The notes under the pieces were generated by a model, which was given only the letters and a program-made list of their open reading frames with translations, was not told the origin of the DNA and ran no database searches. Below are positions 26,549 through 35,007 of a stretch of 47,953 bases of DNA, in pieces. How positions within the stretch are numbered: the stretch's first letter is position 1; each line of letters begins with the position of its first letter. This stretch comes from Candidatus Palauibacter poriticola (GTDB lineage: Bacteria; Gemmatimonadota; Gemmatimonadetes; Palauibacterales; Palauibacteraceae), in NCBI GenBank assembly GCA_012270965.1, contig JAAXHJ010000083.1, forward strand, positions 1 through 47,953, written 5' to 3'. A program made the translations under genes and the position numbers.

Positions 26549-26579
26549 ATGTTATCATGATCGGCAATAGAGATAACAT
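26549..26579 (+). promoter_or_regulatory. Inverted-repeat operator candidate for vapBC
   Basis: ATGTTATC (26549-26556) and GATAACAT (26572-26579) are perfect inverted arms of 8 bp, 15 bases apart, in an AT-rich island. Centre-to-centre spacing is 23 bp, about two helical turns, suitable for an RHH antitoxin complex. It lies 22 bp ahead of the antitoxin start and could overlap its promoter. Confidence 0.6.
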
Positions 26580-26601
26580 CAGTTCGGGAGCGGGATGCCG
26601 C

Positions 26602-26832
26602 ATGATGATCCGGACGCAAATTTCGGTGGACGGGGAACTCTACGAGCGAGTGAGGGAAGCGGCACGACGAGAAGGGATTTCGATCGCGGAGTTGTGCAGG
26701 AGAAGCTTGGCCGAAACTCTTTCGAGACTGCCCGACGAGCAGCCGTGGATGGCCTATCTCGGAACGGTCGACGGCGAAGCAGGCGACAGCGCCACCGTCG
26801 ATGAGGTGGTCTACGGGCGGGAGACGCCGTGA
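26602..26832 (+). CDS. vapB: RHH antitoxin, VapB-type
   Basis: 76 residues. The N-terminal ribbon-helix-helix IRTQISVDGELYERVREAARREGISIAELCRRSLAETL binds DNA; the C-terminal acidic part (TVDGEAGDSATVDEVVYG) should wrap the toxin's active site. The stop overlaps the toxin's GTG by four bases. An inverted repeat just upstream is the likely autoregulatory site. ATG 26602 and 26605 are both possible starts. Confidence 0.85.
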   Translation: MMIRTQISVDGELYERVREAARREGISIAELCRRSLAETLSRLPDEQPWMAYLGTVDGEAGDSATVDEVVYGRETP

Positions 26833-27251
26833 GCCTTGAATTGAAGGGACGAAGGGTTTTTCTCGACACCGGTATCCTCATCGCGGCCGTCAACCGCCGA
26901 GACCGGTACCATGCGCAGGCGCGTTCGCTGTTCGGCGGGCCCGCGCCACGCTGGCACACTTCGGTGCTCGTCTGGTCGGAGGCTTATTCCTGGTTCCTGC
27001 ATCGTCACGGCGAGGAGCAGGCGCGTGCCTGCCGCCGCCTCTTGGAGAACCTCGACGGGCTCGTCCTGCTTGGGGGAACGTCCCGGCTCCACCGTGACAC
27101 ATGCCGCATTCTCGACCGGCTGCAAGGGGCGCGCCTGACGTACGTGGACGCATCCAGCCTTGCCCTGATGGAGCGGCACGAGATCGGGATCGCATGGGCG
27201 ACGGATTATCATCTGGGCCTCACGGGGGCGGAAGTGTTTCCGCGCTCGTGA
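26829..27251 (+). CDS. vapC: PIN-domain toxin, VapC-type ribonuclease
   Basis: 140 residues from GTG 26829. The PIN acidic residues are visible: Asp in VFLDTGILIAAVNRRDRYH, Glu in SVLVWSEAYSW, Asp in LTYVDASSLALMER and WATDYHL near the end. Family members cut tRNA or rRNA in a sequence-specific way when freed from the antitoxin. The overlap with the antitoxin is the normal VapBC arrangement. Confidence 0.9.
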   Translation: MSLELKGRRVFLDTGILIAAVNRRDRYHAQARSLFGGPAPRWHTSVLVWSEAYSWFLHRHGEEQARACRRLLENLDGLVLLGGTSRLHRDTCRILDRLQGARLTYVDASSLALMERHEIGIAWATDYHLGLTGAEVFPRS

Positions 27252-27382
27252 GCCGCGGTGGGCGCCACGCCTTCCCGCCCGAATGTCGAAGAGGCCGCCA
27301 TGGAGCCACCATGGAGCGGCCGTAGCGTCGCAATCTTGACGCGTCGTGGACGGCGCCGGCCACGAATTGGACGGGAGCGAAG

Positions 27383-28186
27383 ATGAGCCTTCGGGTGTGC
27401 GTGGGAGGGGCGACGGGGTGGACGGGCGAGAGCGTGGTGACCGCCATCCTCGAATCGGACGAGTTCGAACTGACCGGCGCCGTGGGGCGGCGGGCGGCGG
27501 GACGGACGGTCGGCGAAGTGCGGGGAGAGGCGGACGGCTCCCGGATACGGATCCTGGCCGACGTGCCGGAAGCGCTCGGCGAGCCGGCCGATGTCTACAT
27601 CGACTACACGCACCCGAGCGCCGTGTACGGGAACATCATGTGCGCGATCGAGGCGGGCGTGGCGGCGGTCGTCGGGACGTCGGGGCTCACGGGACGGGAG
27701 TACGGGAAGATCGACCGGGCGGCGCGCGCGCGAGGCGTAGGCGTGATCGCCGCCGGCAACTTCTCGATCACGGCCGCGTTGCTGAAGCACTTCTCCGGGA
27801 TCGCGGCGCGCCGCGTGCCGCACTGGGAAATCGTCGACATGGCGTCGGCCGCGAAGCCCGACGCGCCGAGCGGCACCGCACGGGAACTGGCGGAGTTCCT
27901 GGGGACGGTCGCGACGAACGAATTCGCCCGTCCCGTCGAGGACACGCTGGGTTCACGGGAGGCGCGCGGAGCCACGATCGGCGGGGGGCAGGTCCACTCG
28001 CTGCGGCTTCCGAGCTACGTCATCTCCGTGGAATCCATCTTCGGTCTTCCCGGAGAACGGCTGTCGATCCGGCACGACGCGGGGCCGAGCGCGGAACCCT
28101 ACGTGGCCGGCACCCTGCTCGCGGCCCGGCTGGCGCCGGAACGGGTAGGCCTCACTCAGGGACTCGACCGGCTCCTCTTCGAGTAG
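27383..28186 (+). CDS. dapB: 4-hydroxy-tetrahydrodipicolinate reductase homologue
   Basis: 267 residues, DapB length. The NAD(P)H site is GGATGWTG, then DYTHPSAV, VVGTSGLTG, IAAGNFSI and the substrate segment KPDAPSGTARELAE. In characterised DapB the residues before this are an HH-x-x-K motif with a catalytic His; here the same place reads DMASAAKPDAPSG, so both His are missing and only the Lys is kept. The protein may still bind a dipicolinate-like ligand but is questionable as the lysine/DAP pathway enzyme. GGGAG ahead of ATG 27383 supports the start. Confidence 0.85.
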   Translation: MSLRVCVGGATGWTGESVVTAILESDEFELTGAVGRRAAGRTVGEVRGEADGSRIRILADVPEALGEPADVYIDYTHPSAVYGNIMCAIEAGVAAVVGTSGLTGREYGKIDRAARARGVGVIAAGNFSITAALLKHFSGIAARRVPHWEIVDMASAAKPDAPSGTARELAEFLGTVATNEFARPVEDTLGSREARGATIGGGQVHSLRLPSYVISVESIFGLPGERLSIRHDAGPSAEPYVAGTLLAARLAPERVGLTQGLDRLLFE

Positions 28187-28201
28187 CGGGCACGGCGCGG
28201 C

Positions 28202-28217
28202 GTTCCCGCGCGGGAAC
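28202..28217. terminator. Perfect 16-bp palindrome after dapB
   Basis: GTTCCCGC/GCGGGAAC, 15 bases after the dapB stop, in a convergent gap. It has no T-run, so it may be a Rho-type pause hairpin or a protein site rather than a classic terminator. Confidence 0.35.
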
Positions 28218-28229
28218 CTCGTCAGAGCC

Positions 28230-28308
28230 TTGGACGGAGTCGCAGACGCCGGTGGTCAGCCTCCGGGGTGTTGGACGGGGTCGCAGACGCCGGCGGTCAG
28301 CCTCCGGG
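28230..28308. repeat. 41-bp tandem duplication covering the end of the 28297 gene
   Basis: 28230-28270 and 28271-28308 share TTGGACGG(A/G)GTCGCAGACGCCGG and GTCAGCCTCCGGGG. The second copy contains the reverse-strand gene's stop codon, so the first copy is a spare downstream copy of the gene end. Confidence 0.8.
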
Positions 28309-29328
28309 GCGGTCGGCGACGATCGCGATCCGGGCGCCGTCGGGGCTCACGGCGAGTCGGGTGATGCCGCCGACGCCCACGTCGGAGAAGTCGGCGATCT
28401 CGGTCCAGCCGGAGCCCTCCGACCAAGCGAACAGCCGACTGCCATCTCCCATGAGAATCTCGCCTTCGGGGGTCCAGGCGTAGTCCTCGCGGCCCGGCAA
28501 CGTCCGGGTGATCCGCTCCGCGGTGTCCGAGACGGGGTCGAGGCGATCGATCCACCACTCCTCGTCCGAGACCTTGCGCACGAAGGAGATCTCCTCCATC
28601 CCCGGAATCCGGTGGAGAGACCGGCCCGGACGCTCGGCGACGACCCGGATCTCCCCGCTGAGCGCGTCGCCGACTTGGAGGGTCGGCGGACTCCCGAGAA
28701 TGAACATCGCGACGACGTGCTCGTTGGCCCACGCGTGGTACCCCACCGGCTCGGCGGTGGCGAAGATCGGCCCCAGCGCTTCGCCGGAGAGGTCGTAACG
28801 CCACAGGTACTGCCTGCCGCGGATCTCGTGGATCGCGGAGAAGGCGTCCTGCCCCGGGATCTGCAGCGCCGAGAACTCGCTCGCCTCCTCCGTGTGCGTG
28901 AGCCGCTCCGGGGCGGCGGGCTCGGCCCCGGACGCCGCCGCGAGGTGCATGATCTCGGTCTGCCTGCGGTCCAGCGCCGCCGTGTGGAGGATCGCCGACC
29001 CATCGAGGAGGAAGCTGGGCTGGTTATCATACGCGTCGCGGTCCGTCGCCCGCTCGAGACCGGAGACCGAGAGCGCGCCGCCGTCGCGGACGAGCGCCCC
29101 CAGCCAGATATCGGTCGAGGGAGAGCCCGCCGCCGTCGGCGTGTAATCCGCGGGTGCCGGCCCGATCTCAGGCATCGGCCCGTCCGGCGGCTCCGCCGGG
29201 AAGGATACGGCCGCTTCGGAGCCGCCCACTTCGGAGCCGCCCACTTCCTCGTCGCCACCGTTGTCCGGCGCGCAGGCGATCCCGGCCGAGAGCAGGAACG
29301 CCAAGATCGTCGTGGTTCGCGGAATCAT
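28297..29328 (-). CDS. Beta-propeller (PD40-like) lipoprotein
   Basis: 343 residues from ATG 29328 with AGGAGTG ahead. Signal TTTILAFLLSAGIACAP, lipobox Cys about 19, then a linker with VGGSE repeats coded by 15-bp units (29215-29244). Repeated blades follow from about residue 75 (YDNQPSFLLDGSAIL, EDYAWTPEGEILM, LAVSPDGARIAIVAD). It resembles TolB-like propellers that bind proteins or report on periplasmic content; no catalytic residues are evident. Upstream on the same strand is the S15 hydrolase, 90 bp away. Confidence 0.8.
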   Translation of the reverse strand: MIPRTTTILAFLLSAGIACAPDNGGDEEVGGSEVGGSEAAVSFPAEPPDGPMPEIGPAPADYTPTAAGSPSTDIWLGALVRDGGALSVSGLERATDRDAYDNQPSFLLDGSAILHTAALDRRQTEIMHLAAASGAEPAAPERLTHTEEASEFSALQIPGQDAFSAIHEIRGRQYLWRYDLSGEALGPIFATAEPVGYHAWANEHVVAMFILGSPPTLQVGDALSGEIRVVAERPGRSLHRIPGMEEISFVRKVSDEEWWIDRLDPVSDTAERITRTLPGREDYAWTPEGEILMGDGSRLFAWSEGSGWTEIADFSDVGVGGITRLAVSPDGARIAIVADRPGG

Positions 29329-29418
29329 TCGTGTCACTCCTCTTGGGCTCGGGCTTGGCAGGCGGGGCAAGCCCCGCTGCGTTCGAGCGGCGTCGGCGCG
29401 GGGTCTTGGCACGGCCTG

Positions 29419-31428
29419 TTACGGGTCCTCCGGCAGGACGCCGAGGATCACGCGCGAAGGATGGTCGGCGGACCGATACACCGTCTGAGTGGCCGCCTCG
29501 TAATCCCCCGGCGCGGCGCGGTACGTATCGACGAACGTCTGCGGGTTCCGGTCGTAGGCCGGGAACCACGAACTCTGGACGTGGACCATCAGCCGGTGCC
29601 CCGCCTTGAAGGTGTGGAAGCGGTCCCGAAGGTCGATCTCGATCCGAGTCACTTCCCCCGGCACCATGGGCTCGGGGTTCTCCAGATCGTTACGGAAGCG
29701 GCCGCGCATGATCTCGCCCGCGAGGTGCATCTGGTAGCCGCCCATGGGGACATCGCAGTTCCCGCTGGGCGGGGCGTCGTCGGGGTAGACGTCGATCAGC
29801 TTCACGATCCAGTCGGAGTCCGTCCCCGTCGTGGAGACGAAGATCTCGGCCCCGATCGGGCCCGCGATCGTGAGGTCCGCCTCCAGCGGTTCCGATTGGT
29901 AGACCAAGACATCGGAGCGACCCGAGGCGAAGCGCTGATCCTCCACCTTCCACAGGTGGCCCAGCGTCGTGCGCTCCTCGGCCGAGAAGGGCACCGGTTG
30001 GCTCGGATCGCTCACATACGAGTCCGAGTCGGAAGCCGGGTCCGAACCGTCTCCCGCCGGCGGCGGCTCGAAGCCCAGCGTCCCGTCCGGACCCGGGTAC
30101 AGGCTCACTGGGGTGACGCCCGCCGGCGGCCATGAGTCGTAGGCGCGCCATTCGTTCGTCCCCGTGAGGAAGACGTGCGCCTCCGTCGCGTCCCATGTCC
30201 CCCCGTCCTTCAGGTGATGCTCGAAGAAGGGGAACTGAAACTCGCGCTGGAAGTGGAGCGAGGTCTTCGTGTCGAAGGCGATGCAGCCGAGGAAGTCGCC
30301 GTCCATGCGCCGCCAGCCGCCGTGCAGCCACGGGCCCACGACGAGCGTGTTCTCGAGGCCGGGATTCCGCGCCTCGACGGTCCGGTAGATGGACATCGGG
30401 CCGTAGAAGTCCTCGGTGTCGAACCAGCCCGCCACACTGAGCGTCGCGGGGCGGACGTCGTCCAAGTAGCGGAGGGCGTTCTGCCGCTGCCAGAACTCGT
30501 CGTAGTTGGGGTGCTCGATGAAGTCGCGCCACGCCGGTACGTCGCCGTGGAAGTAGAGTTCGTCCACCGTGGCGGCGGAACCGGCGTTGAGGAAGAAGTC
30601 GTACCCCGACGTCGTGCCGTAGTCGAAGCGGGCCCCGCGCGTGTCCGTGGGGCCGTCGCGGCGGCGGGCGTTCCCCGACAGCCACGAGAAGGCGTACATG
30701 ATCCGGAAGGCTCCGTTGTGGTGCCAGTCGTCGCCGATGAACATGTCCGACGGCGAGGCCTGCGGGGAGGCGGCGACCAGCGCCGGGTGCGCGTCCACCA
30801 TTCCCATCACGGTCTGCCAGCCGGGGTAGGAGATCCCCCACTGTCCCACGCGTCCGTTGTGGTTCTCGACGTTCGCCAACAGCCACTCGATCGTGTCCCA
30901 ATTGTCCGTGATCTCGTCGGTGTCGGCCGGACCGCGCGGTTCCGGCGCGGGGGCGCGGATGACCTCAAACTCGCCCTCCGACCTGAACTGCCCCCGCACG
31001 TCCTGGAAGGCGAAGATGTACCCGGAGCGGTCGAACTCCCGCGACGGCCCGAGCGGGTTCCGGTACTCGCCGGGCTCGTACGGACCGATGGAATAGGGAG
31101 TGCGGAAGAGGAGGATGGGATATTCGCGCGAGCGGTCCCGCGGCTCGTAGACGAGCGTGTACAGCTCGACCCCGTCCCGCATCGGGACCCTGTACTCGGA
31201 CTTCTCGTAGTTCCCGAGGAGGTCGTCGTGGTGCGCCGCCGCGGCGGCTTCGGCCTCGGCTTGGGAGTCGGTGGTCGGGGGAGGCGGCGGCGGCGCATTT
31301 GTCGCGGCTTCCGGCGGCCCGCACCCCGCTCCGAACGGCGCGACCGCGCCCAGCGCAACCGCGAACAGCGCGACCGCCCGGCGCACCTTCCCGATTCGAC
31401 GGTGCGGCCGGTCTGATCGCCTCATCAT
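29419..31428 (-). CDS. CocE/NonD (S15) family hydrolase, lipoprotein
   Basis: 669 residues; ATG 31425 is equally possible. Lipobox AGCGPP at Cys36, then a Pro/Ala linker. The alpha/beta-hydrolase triad is Ser200 in GQWGISYPG, Asp337 in VAGWFDTED and His369 in GPWLHGGW. The C-terminal jelly roll typical of X-Pro dipeptidyl-peptidase/CocE enzymes covers about 480-669 (LVYQSEPLEADLTIAGP, HTFKAGHRLMVHVQSSWFP). It should cleave acyl esters or glutaryl/peptidyl amides outside the cytoplasm. Its neighbours on the same strand are a class C-type serine hydrolase and a propeller lipoprotein. Confidence 0.93.
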   Translation of the reverse strand: MMRRSDRPHRRIGKVRRAVALFAVALGAVAPFGAGCGPPEAATNAPPPPPPTTDSQAEAEAAAAAHHDDLLGNYEKSEYRVPMRDGVELYTLVYEPRDRSREYPILLFRTPYSIGPYEPGEYRNPLGPSREFDRSGYIFAFQDVRGQFRSEGEFEVIRAPAPEPRGPADTDEITDNWDTIEWLLANVENHNGRVGQWGISYPGWQTVMGMVDAHPALVAASPQASPSDMFIGDDWHHNGAFRIMYAFSWLSGNARRRDGPTDTRGARFDYGTTSGYDFFLNAGSAATVDELYFHGDVPAWRDFIEHPNYDEFWQRQNALRYLDDVRPATLSVAGWFDTEDFYGPMSIYRTVEARNPGLENTLVVGPWLHGGWRRMDGDFLGCIAFDTKTSLHFQREFQFPFFEHHLKDGGTWDATEAHVFLTGTNEWRAYDSWPPAGVTPVSLYPGPDGTLGFEPPPAGDGSDPASDSDSYVSDPSQPVPFSAEERTTLGHLWKVEDQRFASGRSDVLVYQSEPLEADLTIAGPIGAEIFVSTTGTDSDWIVKLIDVYPDDAPPSGNCDVPMGGYQMHLAGEIMRGRFRNDLENPEPMVPGEVTRIEIDLRDRFHTFKAGHRLMVHVQSSWFPAYDRNPQTFVDTYRAAPGDYEAATQTVYRSADHPSRVILGVLPEDP

Positions 31429-31462
31429 CTTCCCCCTTCCGGCCTCAATCGGGCCTCAACGC

Positions 31463-33019
31463 TCAACGGCGGCGAAGTTCCGCCCAGTGCGCGAGGGCGT
31501 TCCCCAAGCGCACGTTCGGGAGCGTGATAGCCGTCACCGAACCGTTCAGCGTGTCGCCTCTGAGCCTGAGTTCGACGGACAGCACGTAATCCGTGCGGTT
31601 CGCGTCCGCCGTGCCGATGTCGCCCCTGAAGCCGCCCCTCAGGTATTCGCCGTCGAAGCGGGCGTTGTTGAGCAGCGTCCACAGGTCGTCGCCGAGCTGG
31701 ACGTGGGCGCGTCCCCCCTCGTCGATCGCCAGCGCCAACCGGTGCGGCCCCCGGTGCGTGTGTATCTCGCCGACCCAGTCCCCGGCGAGTTCCGGCATGG
31801 GCGTGAATCCGACCAGCGGGGCGGCGGCGTCTCCGGCCTCCTCGAGGATCCCCTCGCGCTCCAACCGATGCGCGTCGGGGAGCTCCGGCGGCGGCGGTCT
31901 CGGCACGGCGTCCGGGAAGAGGGTGTGCCAGATGAGGTTCGAGATGTATCCGGTGACGGGCGTGGCCGAGTTCGAGAGGACGACGACGGCGGCGTTCTCC
32001 TCCGGGGCGATCGCAAGTTCCGTCCGGACGCCGCCCATCCCGCCTCCGTGGCGCTGGAGGCGGAGGCCGCCCGGAAGCTCCCGCATCACCCAGCCGATGC
32101 CGTACGCGTCGGTGGGAGCGCTCTCCCGGATCGGCTGCCGCATCGCCTCGATGGACGCGCCGGAGATGATCCTGCGCTGGTGGTCGAGGTCGGGGCCAAG
32201 GTGGAACATCCCGAAGCGGACGAGGTCGTGCGCGCTGCTGAACACGGCGGATCCGCCGGGATGGTCGAAGTCGTAGAACGGGATCGGGCTCTGGTCCGTC
32301 GCGTACCGCGTCGCCGTGAACTCCTCGAGTCCCGGGCCGATGCCGACCGAGGTTCGGGTGAGGCCCAGCGGCTGGAACACCTCGTCGCGCATGAAGTCGG
32401 GATACGACTGCCCGGAGACGCGCTCGATGATGTAGTCGAGGATGCCGTAGCCGAGGTTCGAGTAGTTCCAGCGTTCGTCCGGCGCCGTCACGAGGTTGGC
32501 GTAGCGCCGGATCGTCTCGTCCATGTGCGGCCGCCGGTACGGTTCGTCTTCGTAGAAGAACTGGTAGTGGAGGGGGAGTCCCGCCGTGTGGCTCGCGACC
32601 CGCCGCACGGTGGCGCGCGCCGCGTCCCAAGCCCGCCCGTCGATCTTCGCGGGGCCCAGATAGTCGTTCGCCGGCGCGTCGAGGTCGACGAGCCCCCGCT
32701 CCACTAGGACCATGAGCCCCGTCGCCGTGATCGGCTTCGAGATCGAGGCGAGCGAGTACATCGTGTGTTCCGTGGCCGCGATCCGGCGCCCACGGTCCGC
32801 CCACCCGAACCCCTCCTCCCATACGACCTCGCCACCGATGGCCACGGCGACGGCCATCGAGGGCTGGTCCCAAGCCACGAGCGCGCGCCGGATCTCGTCG
32901 CGAACGGACGAGAAGTCCGGGACGGTCTGGGCCCGGACTTTGCTCGCGCCCGGTCCGCAGGCGACCAGGATGAGGACGCCAAGCCGCAGGACGCCGACGC
33001 GCCCGACAACTCGCCTCAT
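31463..33019 (-). CDS. Class C beta-lactamase-like serine hydrolase, exported
   Basis: 518 residues. GAGGAGGT sits just ahead of ATG 33019 (GTG 33025 would lie in the ribosome site). Signal with possible lipobox LILVACGPG (Cys21). The penicillin-binding fold has Ser92 and Lys95 in SISK, Tyr and Asn in WNYSNLGYG, and HGGGMGG as the third motif. The C-terminal 130 residues form a separate beta domain, as in many esterase/D-peptidase relatives. Probably a peptidase or esterase rather than an antibiotic-resistance enzyme, given the exported hydrolase context. Confidence 0.9.
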   Translation of the reverse strand: MRRVVGRVGVLRLGVLILVACGPGASKVRAQTVPDFSSVRDEIRRALVAWDQPSMAVAVAIGGEVVWEEGFGWADRGRRIAATEHTMYSLASISKPITATGLMVLVERGLVDLDAPANDYLGPAKIDGRAWDAARATVRRVASHTAGLPLHYQFFYEDEPYRRPHMDETIRRYANLVTAPDERWNYSNLGYGILDYIIERVSGQSYPDFMRDEVFQPLGLTRTSVGIGPGLEEFTATRYATDQSPIPFYDFDHPGGSAVFSSAHDLVRFGMFHLGPDLDHQRRIISGASIEAMRQPIRESAPTDAYGIGWVMRELPGGLRLQRHGGGMGGVRTELAIAPEENAAVVVLSNSATPVTGYISNLIWHTLFPDAVPRPPPPELPDAHRLEREGILEEAGDAAAPLVGFTPMPELAGDWVGEIHTHRGPHRLALAIDEGGRAHVQLGDDLWTLLNNARFDGEYLRGGFRGDIGTADANRTDYVLSVELRLRGDTLNGSVTAITLPNVRLGNALAHWAELRRR

Positions 33020-33263
33020 GTTCACCTCCTCGCGCCGCCCGCGGTTCCCTCTTCGTCCACGGCGTCATCTCGACAATGTACGGTGAAGGCACGCTCGGGC
33101 GAGCGTCAACGGAGGTGGGCGCGGGTCTCCGGCATGCTGGCTTCGGCGGGCGGCGGTGAGGGCCGCATTGACCTCCGGGCGAATCCGCTTCCATGATGCT
33201 CGCATGGCTGGGCGGCGGGTCCAACGCCGGCCCCGGCGGACCCTCGACTTGCGAGGCGGAACC

Positions 33264-34946
33264 ATGTCCGAAATGGATCGGCGCACCTTCGTGCGAACCG
33301 GCGCCGCGGCCGGCGCACTTCTCTCGCTGGGCGGCTGTCGGGCGCCCGGAGGCGACTCCGGAACGACGCTGGACGGCACCTCGGCGGCGGCGGCTTCGAC
33401 CGGGAGCGACGTGCCCGACTTCGCGCTCGACGAGATCACGATCGACGCCGTGCACGCGGGGATGCGGTCGGGCGAGTACACCTGCCGTTCGATCACGGAG
33501 ATGTACCTCGAGCGGATCGAGGCGCTCAACCGGCGGGGACCGCGCCTGTTCGCGGTACTTGAGACGAATCCCGACGCGCTCGAGATCGCCGACGAACTCG
33601 ACCGCGGGTTCCAAGCCTCGGGGCCCCGGGGGCCGCTGCACGGGATCCCGCTCTTGCTGAAGGACAACGTCGACACGGCGGACCGGATGACGACGACCGC
33701 CGGATCGACGGCGCTCCTCGGGTCGATCGCGCCGCGGGATTCGTTCGTGGCGGCGGGGCTGCGCTCGGCCGGGGCGCTCCTGCTCGGCAAGGCGAACATG
33801 AGCGAGTGGGCGGGCTGGAAGTCGTTCGAGTTGGGGGCATCGGGCTGGAGCGGCCGCGGGTGGGACGGGGGCCGGGGCGGCTTCTGCAGGAACCCGTACG
33901 CGCTCGACCGCACTCCGGGCGGGTCGAGTTCGGGGTCCGGGTCGGCGGCCGCGGCCAACCTCGCGGTCGCGACGATCGGCTCGGAGACCGACGGCTCGAT
34001 CGTCGGCCCTTCGTCGCGCAACTGCCTCGTCGGCATCAAGCCCACGATCGGCCTCCACAGCCGGGGCGGGGTCATCCCCATCGCCCACAGCCAGGACAGC
34101 ACCGGCCCCATGGCCCGCACCGTGCGCGACGCCGCGATCATGCTCGGCACCATGGTCGGCGTCGACCCCCGCGACCCGCTGACCGCCGCGAGCGCGGGCA
34201 ACTTCCTGACCGACTACACGGGCGCGCTCGACCCGGCCGGCTTGGACGGCGCCCGCGTCGGCGTCCTGCGCGAGTACGCCGGCTTCGACCGCCGCGTCGA
34301 CTCCCTGTTCGAGGAGGCGCTCGACGTCATGCGGGCGGAGGGCGCGACCGTCGTCGACCCCGTCACGCTCCCGGAGGAACTCCGCTTCGGCAACGAATAC
34401 GAGATGGAGGTGCTGTACCACGAGTTCAAGGCGGATCTAAACGCCTACCTCGCCTCGCTCGGCCCCGACGCCCCGATCAGGTCGCTGGCGGAACTCATCG
34501 AGTACAACGAGTCGCACCACGATCTCGAACTCGCCCTCTACGGGCAGGAGCTGCTCGTGCGCTCGCAGGAGCGGGGGCCGCTCACCGACCAGCGCTACGT
34601 CGACGCGCTGGCCGCGAGCCACCGCCTCTCCCGCGATGAAGGGATTGATCGGGCCATGGACGAACACCGGCTCGAAGCGCTCGTAGGGATCACGGCGGGG
34701 ATCCCCGCCATGCAGGATCCGCTCGATGCCTCCGGCGGGGGCGGGGGCGGGTGCTCCACGCCGCCGGCGATGGCGGCCTACCCCAACATGTCCGTCCCCA
34801 TGGGGTTCATCCGGGGACTCCCGGTCGGAATGTCGCTCTGCGGCCGCGCCTGGAGCGAGGCGACGCTCATCCGTCTCGCGTACGCGTTCGAGCAAGCCAC
34901 GAACGTGCGGCGCCCGCCGACGTTCCAAGCGACCGTCCAAGTCTGA
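33264..34946 (+). CDS. Tat-exported lipoprotein amidase (amidase-signature family)
   Basis: 560 residues. The signal DRRTFVRTGAAAGALLSLGGC combines a twin-Arg motif and a lipobox. The triad is Lys133 in LLKDN, cis-Ser in GGSSSG at 221-223 and nucleophile Ser245 in GSETDGS. A different branch from the 16218 amidase: TDGS replaces the usual DTGGS. A Gly-rich loop (DASGGGGGGCS) lies near residue 495. It should hydrolyse an amide or peptide amide at the cell surface. GAGGCGGA ahead of ATG 33264 supports this start. Confidence 0.92.
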   Translation: MSEMDRRTFVRTGAAAGALLSLGGCRAPGGDSGTTLDGTSAAAASTGSDVPDFALDEITIDAVHAGMRSGEYTCRSITEMYLERIEALNRRGPRLFAVLETNPDALEIADELDRGFQASGPRGPLHGIPLLLKDNVDTADRMTTTAGSTALLGSIAPRDSFVAAGLRSAGALLLGKANMSEWAGWKSFELGASGWSGRGWDGGRGGFCRNPYALDRTPGGSSSGSGSAAAANLAVATIGSETDGSIVGPSSRNCLVGIKPTIGLHSRGGVIPIAHSQDSTGPMARTVRDAAIMLGTMVGVDPRDPLTAASAGNFLTDYTGALDPAGLDGARVGVLREYAGFDRRVDSLFEEALDVMRAEGATVVDPVTLPEELRFGNEYEMEVLYHEFKADLNAYLASLGPDAPIRSLAELIEYNESHHDLELALYGQELLVRSQERGPLTDQRYVDALAASHRLSRDEGIDRAMDEHRLEALVGITAGIPAMQDPLDASGGGGGGCSTPPAMAAYPNMSVPMGFIRGLPVGMSLCGRAWSEATLIRLAYAFEQATNVRRPPTFQATVQV

Positions 34947-35007
34947 GCGCGCCCCGGCAGCCCGTGGCGAAGCCTCGCGCCAGCGCCGAGAGCGGTGAGG
35001 CGACGGC

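Noticed and set aside
31425..34421. Long reverse open frame of about 1000 codons
   Set aside because: It lies over the serine hydrolase and antisense to the amidase; no recognisable domain, typical of GC-rich shadows.
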